Below, piece by piece: positions 44,591 through 53,217 of a stretch of DNA of 64,000 nucleotides (within the stretch, counting starts at the first letter, position 1; each line of letters begins with the position of its first letter). The notes beneath the pieces are model-generated. The model ran no database searches, was not told the origin of the DNA, and saw only the letters and a list, made by a program, of their open reading frames with translations. Both the position numbers and the translations under genes were made by a program. The stretch lies in NCBI GenBank assembly GCA_903847945.1, contig CAINEY010000044.1, positions 1-64,000 on the forward strand, given 5' to 3'. Origin of the DNA: an uncultured bacterium (GTDB lineage: Bacteria > Bacillota_I > Bacilli_A > Erysipelotrichales > Erysipelotrichaceae).

Positions 44591-45448
44591 TTAACCGGCT
44601 TTGGCGTCCACCAAGGCTTGAACCTTGGTCAGATCCCGCGTACGTCGATAGAACGGGGTCAGATCGCCCTGATAGAACGGATGACGGCTGGTGTAGGGTT
44701 GAGATTCGGACTGATACAGAATCCCGCACGCCAAACGATCTTCATCCAAGGCCAAGGCCATGGCATTGAGTTTGTTGGAGCGGTCATGGGTTTCATCCAG
44801 CCAGAAGGTATGTTGTTTGTACCAGGCAAAGGTGTTGATCTTGTTGTAGGTTACACACGGATGGAAGATGTCGATGATGGCGTAGCCATCATGACGCAGG
44901 GCGGCTTTGATCAGTTCTTTGGTTCTTTCCTGATCGCCGCTGAAACCGCGGGCGACAAAGGTTGCCCCCATCGCAATGGCCAAGGCCATCGGGTTGATGG
45001 GTTGGTTGTAGACCCCTTCCGATTGGACGGGAGTCACCAGCCCGATCGGTGAGGTCGGAGAAGCCTGGCCTTTGGTCAAGCCATAAACCATGTTGTTGTG
45101 GACGATGTGGATGAGTTTGGGGTTACGACGGATGTTGTGGATGAGGTGATTGCCCCCTTCCCCATACATGTCCCCATCTCCGCCTTCAGCCACCACCGTC
45201 AAGGACGGATTGACCGCGCTGATGGCACTGGCCACCGCTAAACCACGACCGTGCAAGCCGTTGAAGTAGTTGGTATCCAAGTATTGCGGCATTTTGGCCG
45301 CTTGTCCGATCCCGGATGAGAACACGACTTGAGTCGGATCAAGGTTCATTTCCTGCAAGGCACTGATCAAAAGTTTACGCAACGGGAAGTTTCCGCATCC
45401 CGGGCACCATGCCATATCAATGTCGTGATTGAAGTCGAAGTGAGCCAT
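44591..45448 (-). CDS. korB: 2-oxoacid:ferredoxin oxidoreductase beta subunit (KorB-type)
   Basis: 285 residues. WCPGCGNFPLRKLL carries the cluster cysteines, and the thiamine-PP motif is GDGDMYGEGGNHLIHNIRRN ending HNNMVYGLTKGQASPTS. This is the beta subunit of the two-subunit (alpha-gamma fusion plus beta) type, usually specific for 2-oxoglutarate. The ATG overlaps the korA stop. With citrate synthase, aconitase and isocitrate dehydrogenase at 19776-24073 it could extend the path to succinyl-CoA. Pyruvate cannot be ruled out as substrate. Confidence 0.9.
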   Translation of the reverse strand: MAHFDFNHDIDMAWCPGCGNFPLRKLLISALQEMNLDPTQVVFSSGIGQAAKMPQYLDTNYFNGLHGRGLAVASAISAVNPSLTVVAEGGDGDMYGEGGNHLIHNIRRNPKLIHIVHNNMVYGLTKGQASPTSPIGLVTPVQSEGVYNQPINPMALAIAMGATFVARGFSGDQERTKELIKAALRHDGYAIIDIFHPCVTYNKINTFAWYKQHTFWLDETHDRSNKLNAMALALDEDRLACGILYQSESQPYTSRHPFYQGDLTPFYRRTRDLTKVQALVDAKAG

Positions 45449-47130
45449 TAGTTTGCCTCCAAAAGGGTTTCCAGTTCATCCACGTAGAAAGGTTCTCCCG
45501 TGGACTTGTTGATGCGACGGGTCACTTTGATCCCGTAGGTTTGTTGAATGAGGTTGGCCAGTTGACCCGTGGCGTTGTTTTCGATCACGGTAATGGATTT
45601 GGCTTTAGCCAAGGCCGACTCGAGATGCTTGGGCAAGGGGAACACTTGAATGAAGTGCCAATGCGTCCAGGACTTCTCCGGATGCGAATCGACCACTTCC
45701 TTGACAATCCCATACGTCGAACCCCAGCTGATCAACAGGTCTTCCCCGCGATTCGAACCGCCTTGGATCGGATCCAACTGATCCGCCTTAAGCAGATTGA
45801 GCTTGTTGAGGCGCTTCTGGTTCATGGCTTGACGAACGGTGAAGGATTCGGTGATGGTGCCGTCTTCATGGTGTTCGTCGGAGTCGACTTTCACCAAGCC
45901 TTTGCCGTAACCCGGAATACCCCGCGGTGAGATGCCGGAGGGATCCAGCTTGTAACGCAGATAATCTTCCTCGGTTTTGACGATGTTGAGGTTAGCGTAG
46001 TTTGTCGGAACGGTAATGGGTTCATGTTGGGTGATGGACTCCAGCCAGTACTGGTCGGAAAGCACGAACGCCGGAATTTGATATTTATCGGCCAGATGGA
46101 AGGCTCTGGCCATGAGTTCAACCCCATCTTCAATGCGGGCCGGAGCGAAAATCACGCGCGGGAATTCCCCGTGACCGGCATACAAGGCCAGATTGAGATC
46201 GCCCTGTTCGGTACGGGTCGGTAAACCAGTAGCCGGACCGGGACGCTGGGCGATATGGATGACGGCTGGTGATTCAGTGATCCCAGCCAAACTGACCGCT
46301 TCGGTCATCAAGGCAAAACCGCCCCCGGAAGTCGTGGTTAACGCACGGGCACCTGCATACCAGGCTCCGATCACCATGTTGAGGGCTGCAATCTCGTCTT
46401 CGGCATGTTCGACCAAGACGCCAAAATCCCGGCTCTGGTCTTCCAATAAGGTCATCAAGGTGGTTCCCGGCGACATCGGATAGGCCGCAACATAATTGAC
46501 GCCACCGGCCAAGGCACCGATCGAAAGGGCCTCATTGCCGGTCATGATGGGTTTGCGGGTAAAGTCCTTCGGCATCACCAGATTCGGTTTATCCGGATCG
46601 GCACTGCCGACCGCATACCCCAAATCAAAGGCAGCCAGGTTACCGTCCACCACCGCTTCACCGCGTTTGGCGAAGCGCTTGGTGATGAGGGCTTTGGCAT
46701 TGGCGGTGTTGACCGATAAGAGACCTGCGATGTAGCCAAACATCGCCGTATTCTCATACAAGCGGTTGCCGGCTTGTTTGGCCATGTCGATAAACGGTAC
46801 CGCTTTAGTGGTGTGACCGTTGAGATCGGAAGCCGCCAAGAAGTTGGCTTCGCCGATAATGACGGTCTTGTCGGTCAAGCGCGGACGCAAACGATCGACC
46901 GCGTGATCATTGAATAAAAACAAGTAATCGATGGTGTAACGAAGCGCAAAAACCGGGTGATTGGACACTCGGATCTCCACGGAGTTGTTTCCGCCGCGGA
47001 CTCGGCTCATGACTTCTTTGGAGGAGAAAACGTAGGTCTCCTGAGTTAAGGCTTCGACGAGGAACTCTTCAACGGTTTGAAGACCCTGTCCCGCCTCACC
47101 AGAAAGCACAAGGGTAATGGAATCGTGCAT
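45448..47130 (-). CDS. korA: 2-oxoacid:ferredoxin oxidoreductase alpha subunit with fused gamma domain (KorA-type)
   Basis: 560 residues. The first 190 are a gamma domain (SGEAGQGLQTVEEFLVEAL, MSRVRGGNNSVEIRVS). The rest is the alpha domain with AAYPMSPGTTLMTLLEDQSRD and VEHAEDEIAALNMVIGAWYAGARALTTTSGGGF, written here only as landmarks of the pyrimidine-binding region. The gamma-alpha fusion distinguishes it from the separate-subunit Vor complex. AAGGAG precedes the ATG, and a TATAAT lies at 47190-47195 on the minus strand with a weak -35. Confidence 0.9.
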   Translation of the reverse strand: MHDSITLVLSGEAGQGLQTVEEFLVEALTQETYVFSSKEVMSRVRGGNNSVEIRVSNHPVFALRYTIDYLFLFNDHAVDRLRPRLTDKTVIIGEANFLAASDLNGHTTKAVPFIDMAKQAGNRLYENTAMFGYIAGLLSVNTANAKALITKRFAKRGEAVVDGNLAAFDLGYAVGSADPDKPNLVMPKDFTRKPIMTGNEALSIGALAGGVNYVAAYPMSPGTTLMTLLEDQSRDFGVLVEHAEDEIAALNMVIGAWYAGARALTTTSGGGFALMTEAVSLAGITESPAVIHIAQRPGPATGLPTRTEQGDLNLALYAGHGEFPRVIFAPARIEDGVELMARAFHLADKYQIPAFVLSDQYWLESITQHEPITVPTNYANLNIVKTEEDYLRYKLDPSGISPRGIPGYGKGLVKVDSDEHHEDGTITESFTVRQAMNQKRLNKLNLLKADQLDPIQGGSNRGEDLLISWGSTYGIVKEVVDSHPEKSWTHWHFIQVFPLPKHLESALAKAKSITVIENNATGQLANLIQQTYGIKVTRRINKSTGEPFYVDELETLLEAN

Positions 47131-47236
47131 GGTGCTCCTTATTCCCGCATCATCACGGGTTGCACACCCAATTTACTTAAAACTTGTGAATTATACAACT
47201 CATTTACTCATATTTTGGTTATTTTGACTAAAGCAC

Positions 47237-47265
47237 AAAAAAGAACTGAAGCTCAGTTCTTTTTT
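47237..47265. terminator. Bidirectional terminator after the helix-hairpin-helix gene
   Basis: AAAAAAGAACTGA and its exact complement enclose a 3-base loop, so A and T runs flank the stem on both strands. Confidence 0.87.
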
Positions 47266-47275
47266 ATCGATCGGT

Positions 47276-47680
47276 CTAGTATTCGACAACGCGCGGAAGT
47301 TTACCGGCTTGTTTGACCCAGTCAGCGACTTGCGCTTCGGTGGGCAGTTTGCGAACCAGTTTCTTGGCTGTATTGACTTCCACGATCTTCTTGAAGAGGT
47401 TTTCGGGTTTGCGATTAGCCAATTCAACGACCGTATCCACACCGGCTTCTTCCAACAGGTCCGCATATTCCGATCCGACGCCGCGGATACGGAACAAATC
47501 GGCAGCGTTGACCCATTCCAAGATGTTCTTTTCACTCAGTCCTGACTTTTCAGCCAAGCCGACGCGACCCTTCTTGGTGGCCCCTGCTTTCAACAACCCT
47601 TCGACCGTCTTGACGCCGGCGGCATTCAGTTTCGTTTCAAACGCTGGACCAATGCCTTCAATCTCATTCAATTTTGCCAT
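47276..47680 (-). CDS. Helix-hairpin-helix / DUF4332-like protein
   Basis: 134 residues made of repeated helix-hairpin-helix units: LNEIEGIGPAFETKLNAAGV near residue 4, a second at TKKGRVGLAEKSGLS, and IRGVGSEYADLLEEAGV near 65. DUF4332 proteins look like this; many bind DNA, but a function for this one is not shown. The start has AAAGGA upstream. It has its own promoter with TATAAT and a palindrome in the leader. Confidence 0.85.
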   Translation of the reverse strand: MAKLNEIEGIGPAFETKLNAAGVKTVEGLLKAGATKKGRVGLAEKSGLSEKNILEWVNAADLFRIRGVGSEYADLLEEAGVDTVVELANRKPENLFKKIVEVNTAKKLVRKLPTEAQVADWVKQAGKLPRVVEY

Positions 47681-47707
47681 GATGTCCTTTCTTCAACCGA
47701 GGTTGAC

Positions 47708-47743
47708 GTTCGTTTACGAACAAATAATTCTATGTTCATTATA
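47708..47743 (-). promoter_or_regulatory. Promoter and leader palindrome of the helix-hairpin-helix gene
   Basis: TATAAT (47738-47743, minus strand) with a weak -35, followed by the perfect inverted repeat GTTCGT-TT-ACGAAC (47708-47721) in the leader. The same TTCGT-N2-ACGAA core stands before the CPBP gene at 56486. Confidence 0.6.
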
Positions 47744-47808
47744 ACCAAATTTCTAAAACAACAAGCCTTTTTGACTGCTAAAATCATGACCTTTTCACGC
47801 TTGGGCAG

Positions 47809-47814
47809 TATAAT
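47809..47814 (+). promoter_or_regulatory. -10 box of the DUF853 gene
   Basis: A consensus TATAAT, 20 bases before the ATG at 47835, with AAGGAG between. The -35 is poor (CATGAC at 18 bases). Confidence 0.5.
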
Positions 47815-47834
47815 AAGAAAAAAGGAGTCTATTC

Positions 47835-49361
47835 ATGAGCGATAATCTCAACGTTCTCATCGGAAAAGGCGAACAACCTGTTAACCTGGTTCTAAGGATG
47901 GCTAACCGGCACGGGCTGATTGCCGGTGCCACCGGTACCGGGAAAACCATTACTTTGAAAGTCTTGGCCGAGTACTTCAGTGATTTGGGCGTTCCCGTCT
48001 TTTTGGCTGACGTCAAAGGCGACTTGGCTTCGGTGGCGATGCCGGGAGCCATCAATCCCAAGCTTCAGGAGCGCATTGATAAGCTCGGTTTGAACCCCTT
48101 TGAATTCAAAGCCTACCCGACCCGTCTGTGGGATCTTTTTGGAGAGTTGGGTCATCCCCTGCGCACCAGCGTCTCGGAAATGGGGCCCTTGCTGTTGGCC
48201 CGCATTCTCAACCTCAATGATGTCCAAGCCGGTGTCCTCAACATCGTCTTCCGCATTGCGGATGATCAGGGACTACTTTTGGTCGATCTCAAAGACATCC
48301 GGGCCATGTTGCAGTTTGTTGGGGATCATTCCGAGGAATTCACGACCGAATACGGCACCATCGCCAAGACCTCCATCGGGGCGATCCAACGCGCTTTATT
48401 GACCCTGGAAGATCAGGGCGGAACGCACTTCTTTGCGGAACCGGCGTTTGAGATTGCTGATTTCTTTAAAATCGATCCGTACGGAAAAGGCTATATCAAC
48501 GTCTTGGCTTCAGAGAAGCTCTTCATGGCTCCGGCACTCTATTCGACCTTCTTACTGTGGTTACTGGCGGAGCTCTTTGAAGAGTTGCCGGAAGTCGGTG
48601 ACCTTGATAAACCAAAACTGGTCTTCTTCTTCGATGAAGCGCATCTTCTGTTTGAAGATGCCCCCAAACCTTTACTCGATAAAATCGAACTGGTCGTACG
48701 GCTGATCCGTTCGAAAGGCGTCGGGGTCTTCTTCGTTACCCAGAATCCGATCGACATTCCGGATAAAGTCTTGGGACAGCTCGGGAATCGCGTTCAGCAC
48801 GCCATACGAGCCTATACCCCCAAAGATCAAAAAGCCATCACGGCGATGGCAGAAACCTTCCGTCAGAATCCGGCCATCGACATTCCGTCGACCATCACCG
48901 AACTGCGGACCGGGGAAGCCTTGGTTTCCCTCTTGGATGAAGAAGGCCGTCCCAGTATTGTTCAACGGGCCATGATCTTGCCACCGCATTCCATCATCGG
49001 GACGATCACTCCGCAAAAGCGCGAGGAGCTCATCACCAACTCCCCCTTCTACTACAAGTACCATCAGGTCGTCGATAAGGAAACGGCTTATGAGTTGATC
49101 AAAGCCAAAGTCGCCCAGCAACAAGCCGCCATTACGGCACAAGCCCTTGAGAAAGAAAAGGAAGCTGCGGCGAAACTCGCAGAGATAGAAGCGCTTCAGC
49201 GGGAGAAGGAAGCGGCTCGACAAGCCAAGCAAAGCGCCAAATCCAAATCCGGAAGTACCGAGCTTCAGAAGATGACCAAGTCGCTCTTAGGAACCCTCAG
49301 CAGTTCCGTCGGCCGTGAGATCGCCCGAAACATCTTCGGAACCCTCGTCAAAAAACGCTAA
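47835..49361 (+). CDS. HerA-like ATPase, DUF853 (YjgR family)
   Basis: 508 residues. Walker A is [11 protein letters not shown] near residue 33 and Walker B is [17 protein letters not shown] near 257. [37 protein letters not shown] matches the HerA/FtsK-like sensor and arginine-finger region in landmark positions. A coiled-coil with Lys/Glu/Ala repeats (about 435-480) comes before a basic tail. The family is common and uncharacterised. HerA relatives move DNA with nucleases, but no NurA-type nuclease lies nearby. Confidence 0.9.
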   Translation: MSDNLNVLIGKGEQPVNLVLRMANRHGLIAGATGTGKTITLKVLAEYFSDLGVPVFLADVKGDLASVAMPGAINPKLQERIDKLGLNPFEFKAYPTRLWDLFGELGHPLRTSVSEMGPLLLARILNLNDVQAGVLNIVFRIADDQGLLLVDLKDIRAMLQFVGDHSEEFTTEYGTIAKTSIGAIQRALLTLEDQGGTHFFAEPAFEIADFFKIDPYGKGYINVLASEKLFMAPALYSTFLLWLLAELFEELPEVGDLDKPKLVFFFDEAHLLFEDAPKPLLDKIELVVRLIRSKGVGVFFVTQNPIDIPDKVLGQLGNRVQHAIRAYTPKDQKAITAMAETFRQNPAIDIPSTITELRTGEALVSLLDEEGRPSIVQRAMILPPHSIIGTITPQKREELITNSPFYYKYHQVVDKETAYELIKAKVAQQQAAITAQALEKEKEAAAKLAEIEALQREKEAARQAKQSAKSKSGSTELQKMTKSLLGTLSSSVGREIARNIFGTLVKKR

Positions 49362-49363
49362 AG

Positions 49364-49392
49364 AAAAAATGCTCGTTCATCGAGCATTTTTT
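49364..49392. terminator. Bidirectional terminator between the DUF853 and FrnE genes
   Basis: AAAAAATGCTCG and CGAGCATTTTTT enclose TTCAT; T runs occur on both strands. Confidence 0.87.
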
Positions 49393-50041
49393 AAACGTTT
49401 CGTCGTGCCGAATTTGTCAGCAATGCTTTCTTTAGGGTATCGAGTACTATAAGCAAGGGTTGGGCTCCGGAGATGCGGAACTGTCTATCCAACACCATCA
49501 ACGGGACTCCACGAATGCCCAGAGCTTTGGCTTGGGTCAGATCCCCTTCCACCTTTTGAAGCGTGTTGGGATCCGCCAAAGCCTGCATGACCTCTGCCCG
49601 ATCGATGCCGACCGAAGATGCGATATCCACCAGAACCAGCGGATCAGCCAAGTTCTTTCCTTCTGTGAAATACGCCGCATAAAGAGCAGATGCGAGTGCG
49701 GATTGTTTGGAGACACCGATTCCCGCCATCAAGCGATGGGCAGCCAAGGTGGTGGTGGCTTGAACGGTATCGTAATTGAACGATAAACCTTGAAGTTTGG
49801 CACGCTGAGTCACATTATCCAACATGCCTTGCGCTTCTTCACTGCTGACCCCATACTTGTGGGCTAACGCATCACGGGCGGATTGAGTCGCCCGAAGCGG
49901 GGCTTGCGGATCTAAGAGATAGGCTTTGTAGACGATCGTGATTTGATCCTTAACGTTGAGTTGTTGGATGGCCTCTTCAAGCGTTGTTTTTCCAAGGTAA
50001 CAGAACGGGCAGCTGAAGTCGGCCCAGATTTCGATTTTCAT
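49391..50041 (-). CDS. DsbA-family oxidoreductase, FrnE-like
   Basis: 216 residues, thioredoxin-fold with an inserted helical domain. The active site is SCPFCYLG at residues 10-17, and the cis-Pro loop is RGVPLMVLD near 185. There is no signal peptide, so it works in the cytosol. The start MKIEIWADFSC at 50041 has GGGAGGA before it, while the frame to 50071 adds a few unlikely residues. FrnE-like proteins take part in disulfide exchange and stress tolerance. Confidence 0.9.
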   Translation of the reverse strand: MKIEIWADFSCPFCYLGKTTLEEAIQQLNVKDQITIVYKAYLLDPQAPLRATQSARDALAHKYGVSSEEAQGMLDNVTQRAKLQGLSFNYDTVQATTTLAAHRLMAGIGVSKQSALASALYAAYFTEGKNLADPLVLVDIASSVGIDRAEVMQALADPNTLQKVEGDLTQAKALGIRGVPLMVLDRQFRISGAQPLLIVLDTLKKALLTNSARRNV

Positions 50042-50104
50042 AGGTAGTCCTCCCGTGTCATTATAGCGCATCCCCTACGATCTTCGCGGTGGAACGCCTT
50101 AAGA

Positions 50105-50124
50105 AAAGCACCGTGAGGTGCTTT
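50105..50124 (-). terminator. Terminator of the acyltransferase-3 gene
   Basis: AAAGCACC-N4-GGTGCTTT, with TCTT following on the minus strand. The stop codon begins inside the stem. Confidence 0.75.
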
Positions 50125-51202
50125 AATATAAGTTCGAAATCAAGCGGGTGAAGACCCCGTGCTCTTTGAGCTTCAAGAGGATATAAGATGCCATGAAGGA
50201 CGCTGTGAACACGAAACTGAACTTGATGATCGATCGGATGGCCATGTAATGGACCCCGAACCCGTCGAAGTAATGATCGAAGAGAATGATGAAGAGCGGG
50301 TGGATGAAGAAGATCAGGGCACTCATGTCGCGAAGGAACTTATAATCCAAGCGATCCGGCAGTTTGACCTGAGCCAAATATTGAAACAGGAAATACGCCA
50401 CCGGAATGAGTCCAAACATCAGGTTATGATCGATGGGATCACTGAAATAATGCAGGGCCAACGATTCGGCCGCTAAGAGTCCCAGTGAAAGGATGAGCCA
50501 ACGCCGGGAAGTCATGACCGGCAAGAGTTGCGGTTTCTTGGCCAAATAAGCCCCCATCGCCACAAAGAAGAAACCAAAAAAGAGCCCATTACGCGTCGTC
50601 AGCATGAACGTAAAGATCGTTTGATAGAATGTGTTGACGACCTCGACATCTTTGATCATTCCGTAATAGGATTCTCCGAAAAGTCCGATCACAAAAAGGA
50701 TAAAGGCCGCCACCAAGAGTTTCTTGATGGAGTATTTCTTACTGAGAAAGTGCACCAGGGAGATGGCCAGCACAACCGCCGGGAAGAACCACAGATGCAG
50801 ATACGTGCCATAGATGACTGCAGCGTAAGCATAAAGGGCCCCAAACTCCCACCAGGATAAACCCATGGTGACATAGAAACGATGCACGACATCAAAGAGG
50901 TAAATAAGGCTCCAAATCATGTACACCAGCAGGAGCCGGGTCATGTAGTTGTAATAATGGGCATTGACTTCAAACTTCCAGAGTTTCTTGGTTTCCGTCA
51001 CGGTCTCTGCTTTCTTGAAGAAGAGATACCCGGAAATGGTAAAGAATACGGGAACCGCAATGCGCGATAAGATCTGCACCAGCCAAAAGTTCACATCAAG
51101 GGAGAACGATTTGAGTGGTGACGTATGAACACTGACGACCAGGATCGACATGAGAAATTTGCCGAGATCGAGTCCGTTGTGATTGATACGGGATTTACCC
51201 AT
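50123..51202 (-). CDS. Acyltransferase 3 family membrane protein
   Basis: 359 residues with about ten membrane segments. The N-terminal GLDLGKFLMSILVVSVHTSPLKSF has the catalytic-site His of acyltransferase 3, and RIAVPVFFTISGYLFFKK is the next family block. These proteins acetylate or acylate cell-surface sugars. The start MGKSRINHNG at 51202 has GGAGGAACCCG upstream. An extended -10 (TGG-TATTCT, 51241-51249) is likely its promoter. No glycan genes are adjacent, so the acceptor is unknown. Confidence 0.86.
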   Translation of the reverse strand: MGKSRINHNGLDLGKFLMSILVVSVHTSPLKSFSLDVNFWLVQILSRIAVPVFFTISGYLFFKKAETVTETKKLWKFEVNAHYYNYMTRLLLVYMIWSLIYLFDVVHRFYVTMGLSWWEFGALYAYAAVIYGTYLHLWFFPAVVLAISLVHFLSKKYSIKKLLVAAFILFVIGLFGESYYGMIKDVEVVNTFYQTIFTFMLTTRNGLFFGFFFVAMGAYLAKKPQLLPVMTSRRWLILSLGLLAAESLALHYFSDPIDHNLMFGLIPVAYFLFQYLAQVKLPDRLDYKFLRDMSALIFFIHPLFIILFDHYFDGFGVHYMAIRSIIKFSFVFTASFMASYILLKLKEHGVFTRLISNLY

Positions 51203-51305
51203 CGGGTTCCTCCTTTCGGCCTGACGCACGAGTTGTCAAGAGAATACCACACTATCGGGGTACCTTTGTGTCAAATTTCACCAATTTCACAAAACATTCA
51301 TCCAA

Positions 51306-51335
51306 ATAAAAACGATCACCACAGTGGTGATCGTT
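51306..51335 (-). terminator. Terminator of the TspO-like gene
   Basis: AACGATCACCAC and its exact complement around a single base, with TTTTT following on the minus strand. Confidence 0.82.
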
Positions 51336-51341
51336 AAGCGT

Positions 51342-52130
51342 TTAGCGTGAATTGAGGGCATTGAGCCGTTGTTGGTAGAGGCCCAGCCAAGCAAAGACGA
51401 AGGCAGCAAGAGCGGCTGAGGCGGTGACAATGACCCCGGGATAGCCGTAGTTGAACCCCGGATTGACCGAGACATGTTTCAAAAGAATCCCGAAGTACGC
51501 CCAGGTAAATACGGCTAAGATCGCGGTGGAACGGAGGGTTTTGGCACTGAGCACGGCGACTAACGCACCGACAACCATGACGGCCATGGTCCACCAGGCG
51601 GGATCGATCCCCCAACCGTTAAAGCCCAGACTGACCAAGGCTGTCGTTGTGTTTGCGATCACGGCGACCGTGATCCACGCCACATAGACCTGTAACGGAA
51701 CAACGATCCATTTGATGGCTTTGGGACTAAGCGACAGGCGGCTGAGCGTCAACACGGCAACCCATAAACTTCCAAACACGACCAGAATCAACCCAAACGT
51801 GATCACAATGGCTTGTTGGTGCCAGAAGATGACCCACAGTGTATTGGCCCACGACGAGACACTGAAAGCCCAAAGGACCCGTCGCAAGGACGCTTCGTGT
51901 TCGTTGATCCGGAAACTCATGATCACCAAACCCGCCAACAACGCATAGATCACACCCCAGATCGCAAAAGTCAATCCAGCCGGCGCAAACAGATTAAAGT
52001 ACGCATCTGAGACTTCCCCGGTGGTGATCCCGTACAGGGGCAGAATATTGGCCAAGGCATTCATGATCACCATGACCAGGTAACTGAGTGCCGCGATCCC
52101 GCGGACGATGATTCCGGAAGATTTGGTCAT
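51342..52130 (-). CDS. TspO/MBR-like tryptophan-rich membrane protein
   Basis: 262 residues with about seven membrane segments. NALANILPLYGITTGEVSDAYFNLFAPAGLTFAIWGVIY is the recognisable N-terminal signature of this longer TspO-related group, given as a landmark. Tryptophans are spread through the helices. Function is uncertain; TspO relatives bind porphyrins and respond to stress. It overlaps the DUF1801 gene upstream by 4 bases (ATGA). Confidence 0.8.
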   Translation of the reverse strand: MTKSSGIIVRGIAALSYLVMVIMNALANILPLYGITTGEVSDAYFNLFAPAGLTFAIWGVIYALLAGLVIMSFRINEHEASLRRVLWAFSVSSWANTLWVIFWHQQAIVITFGLILVVFGSLWVAVLTLSRLSLSPKAIKWIVVPLQVYVAWITVAVIANTTTALVSLGFNGWGIDPAWWTMAVMVVGALVAVLSAKTLRSTAILAVFTWAYFGILLKHVSVNPGFNYGYPGVIVTASAALAAFVFAWLGLYQQRLNALNSR

Positions 52131-52519
52131 GGGTTTCCTCCTGTAGGTTTCTTACCCCGTTTGGCTTGCTTAGCCAAGCGATTGGCTTCATTCTCGGCCA
52201 ACCGGTAACGCACGATCTGACGAACCAGATCGTAAGGAATGGGTTGATTCAGCGGAAAGCGAATGGTGCCTTTGGAGTGATCATAAGCTCCCAGTTGATC
52301 TTCAAAGGCTTCGACTCCGCTGGATCCCGGATAAAAGCCGATGTGTTGGGATTGGGCCGCAAAGTGCACCAGATTGGTATCCACGGTAAAGGTCGGCATT
52401 CCGTAAGCCATGCGCTCCACGGCCATAGGCGCTTCTTCAAGGATAACCCGACGCAGTTCTTTCAAGCGGTCTTGAACGTCGATTGGGCACGTCTGAATGT
52501 AGGTTTCGATGGGGTTCAT
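52127..52519 (-). CDS. DUF1801 (YdhG-like) protein
   Basis: 130 residues. AMAVERMAYGMPTF and HFAAQSQHIGFYPG, then GTIRFPLNQPIP, are the usual DUF1801 blocks, a fold related to the YdhG/frataxin-type iron chaperones. The C-terminus is Lys-rich. The start MNPIETYIQ at 52519 has GGAGGAT before it. It is co-translated with the TspO-like gene. Confidence 0.85.
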   Translation of the reverse strand: MNPIETYIQTCPIDVQDRLKELRRVILEEAPMAVERMAYGMPTFTVDTNLVHFAAQSQHIGFYPGSSGVEAFEDQLGAYDHSKGTIRFPLNQPIPYDLVRQIVRYRLAENEANRLAKQAKRGKKPTGGNP

Positions 52520-52629
52520 AGATCCTCCGTACATATCATAAGCCATTTTATCCGATTGCGTCATCCCAACGCCTTCTCAACGTGAAAATTCATGTGATAT
52601 GTTAAAATAGAACCATTGAGGAGCACACA

Positions 52630-53142
52630 ATGATTCAACCTTACCGTGGACAATGGCCTAAACTGGGCAAGAACGTTTATATCGCACCGACCGCATCGGT
52701 CATCGGGAATGTGACCTTGGGGGATGATGTGTCGGTGTGGCCCTCAGCCGTCATTCGCGGGGATATGGCCCCGATCGTGATTGGGGATCGCACCAACATC
52801 CAAGACGGAGCGGTGATCCACACGGACAACCACTCGCCGTCCACCATCGGCAGTGATGTTACGATCGGACACTTGGCGCACATTCACGGGGCGATCATCG
52901 AAAGTGAGAGCCTGATCGGCAGCACTTCGACCATCTTGGATTTTGCGGTCGTGGAAACCCGCGCCATGGTCGCAGCGGGAGCACTGGTTCCTCCGCGATC
53001 CCGTGTCCCTTCCGGCCAACTGGTCGCCGGGATTCCGGCAGCCGTAAAACGGCCGCTTAAACCCGAAGAGATCGAGCACATCAAAGCCAACGCGCAGGAA
53101 TATCTTTACCTTAAAGCTGGATACCTTCCTCAAGTCGATTAA
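52630..53142 (+). CDS. Gamma-carbonic anhydrase-like hexapeptide protein (YrdA/PaaY)
   Basis: 170 residues with a left-handed beta helix of hexapeptide repeats (VIGNVTLGDDVSVWPSAVIRGD and similar). The metal-binding histidines are seen in VIHTDN and in GHLAHIHG. A gamma-carbonic anhydrase or thioesterase-accessory role is usual for the family. The promoter is an extended -10 (TGT-TAAAAT), and GAGGAG stands before the ATG. A T-rich terminator follows. Confidence 0.9.
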   Translation: MIQPYRGQWPKLGKNVYIAPTASVIGNVTLGDDVSVWPSAVIRGDMAPIVIGDRTNIQDGAVIHTDNHSPSTIGSDVTIGHLAHIHGAIIESESLIGSTSTILDFAVVETRAMVAAGALVPPRSRVPSGQLVAGIPAAVKRPLKPEEIEHIKANAQEYLYLKAGYLPQVD

Positions 53143-53143
53143 C

Positions 53144-53165
53144 TTAACCCCTAAGGGGGTTTTTG
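53144..53165 (+). terminator. Terminator of the carbonic anhydrase-like gene
   Basis: AACCCC-TAA-GGGGGTT followed by TTTTGTTTG. Confidence 0.82.
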
Positions 53166-53217
53166 TTTGTCGCCACAAACCCATCCCTCAAGTGTATGAT
53201 GAAGAAAAGAGGTTCCT

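Noticed and set aside
43932-44729. Longer C39-like protein starting at 44729
   Set aside because: The first 62 residues are a second-frame reading of the korB 3' end, and the close -10 box points to 44543.
47708-47721. LexA box before the helix-hairpin-helix gene
   Set aside because: The half-sites are in the wrong order (GTTC then GAAC) compared with the GAAC-N4-GTTC box of Gram-positive LexA.
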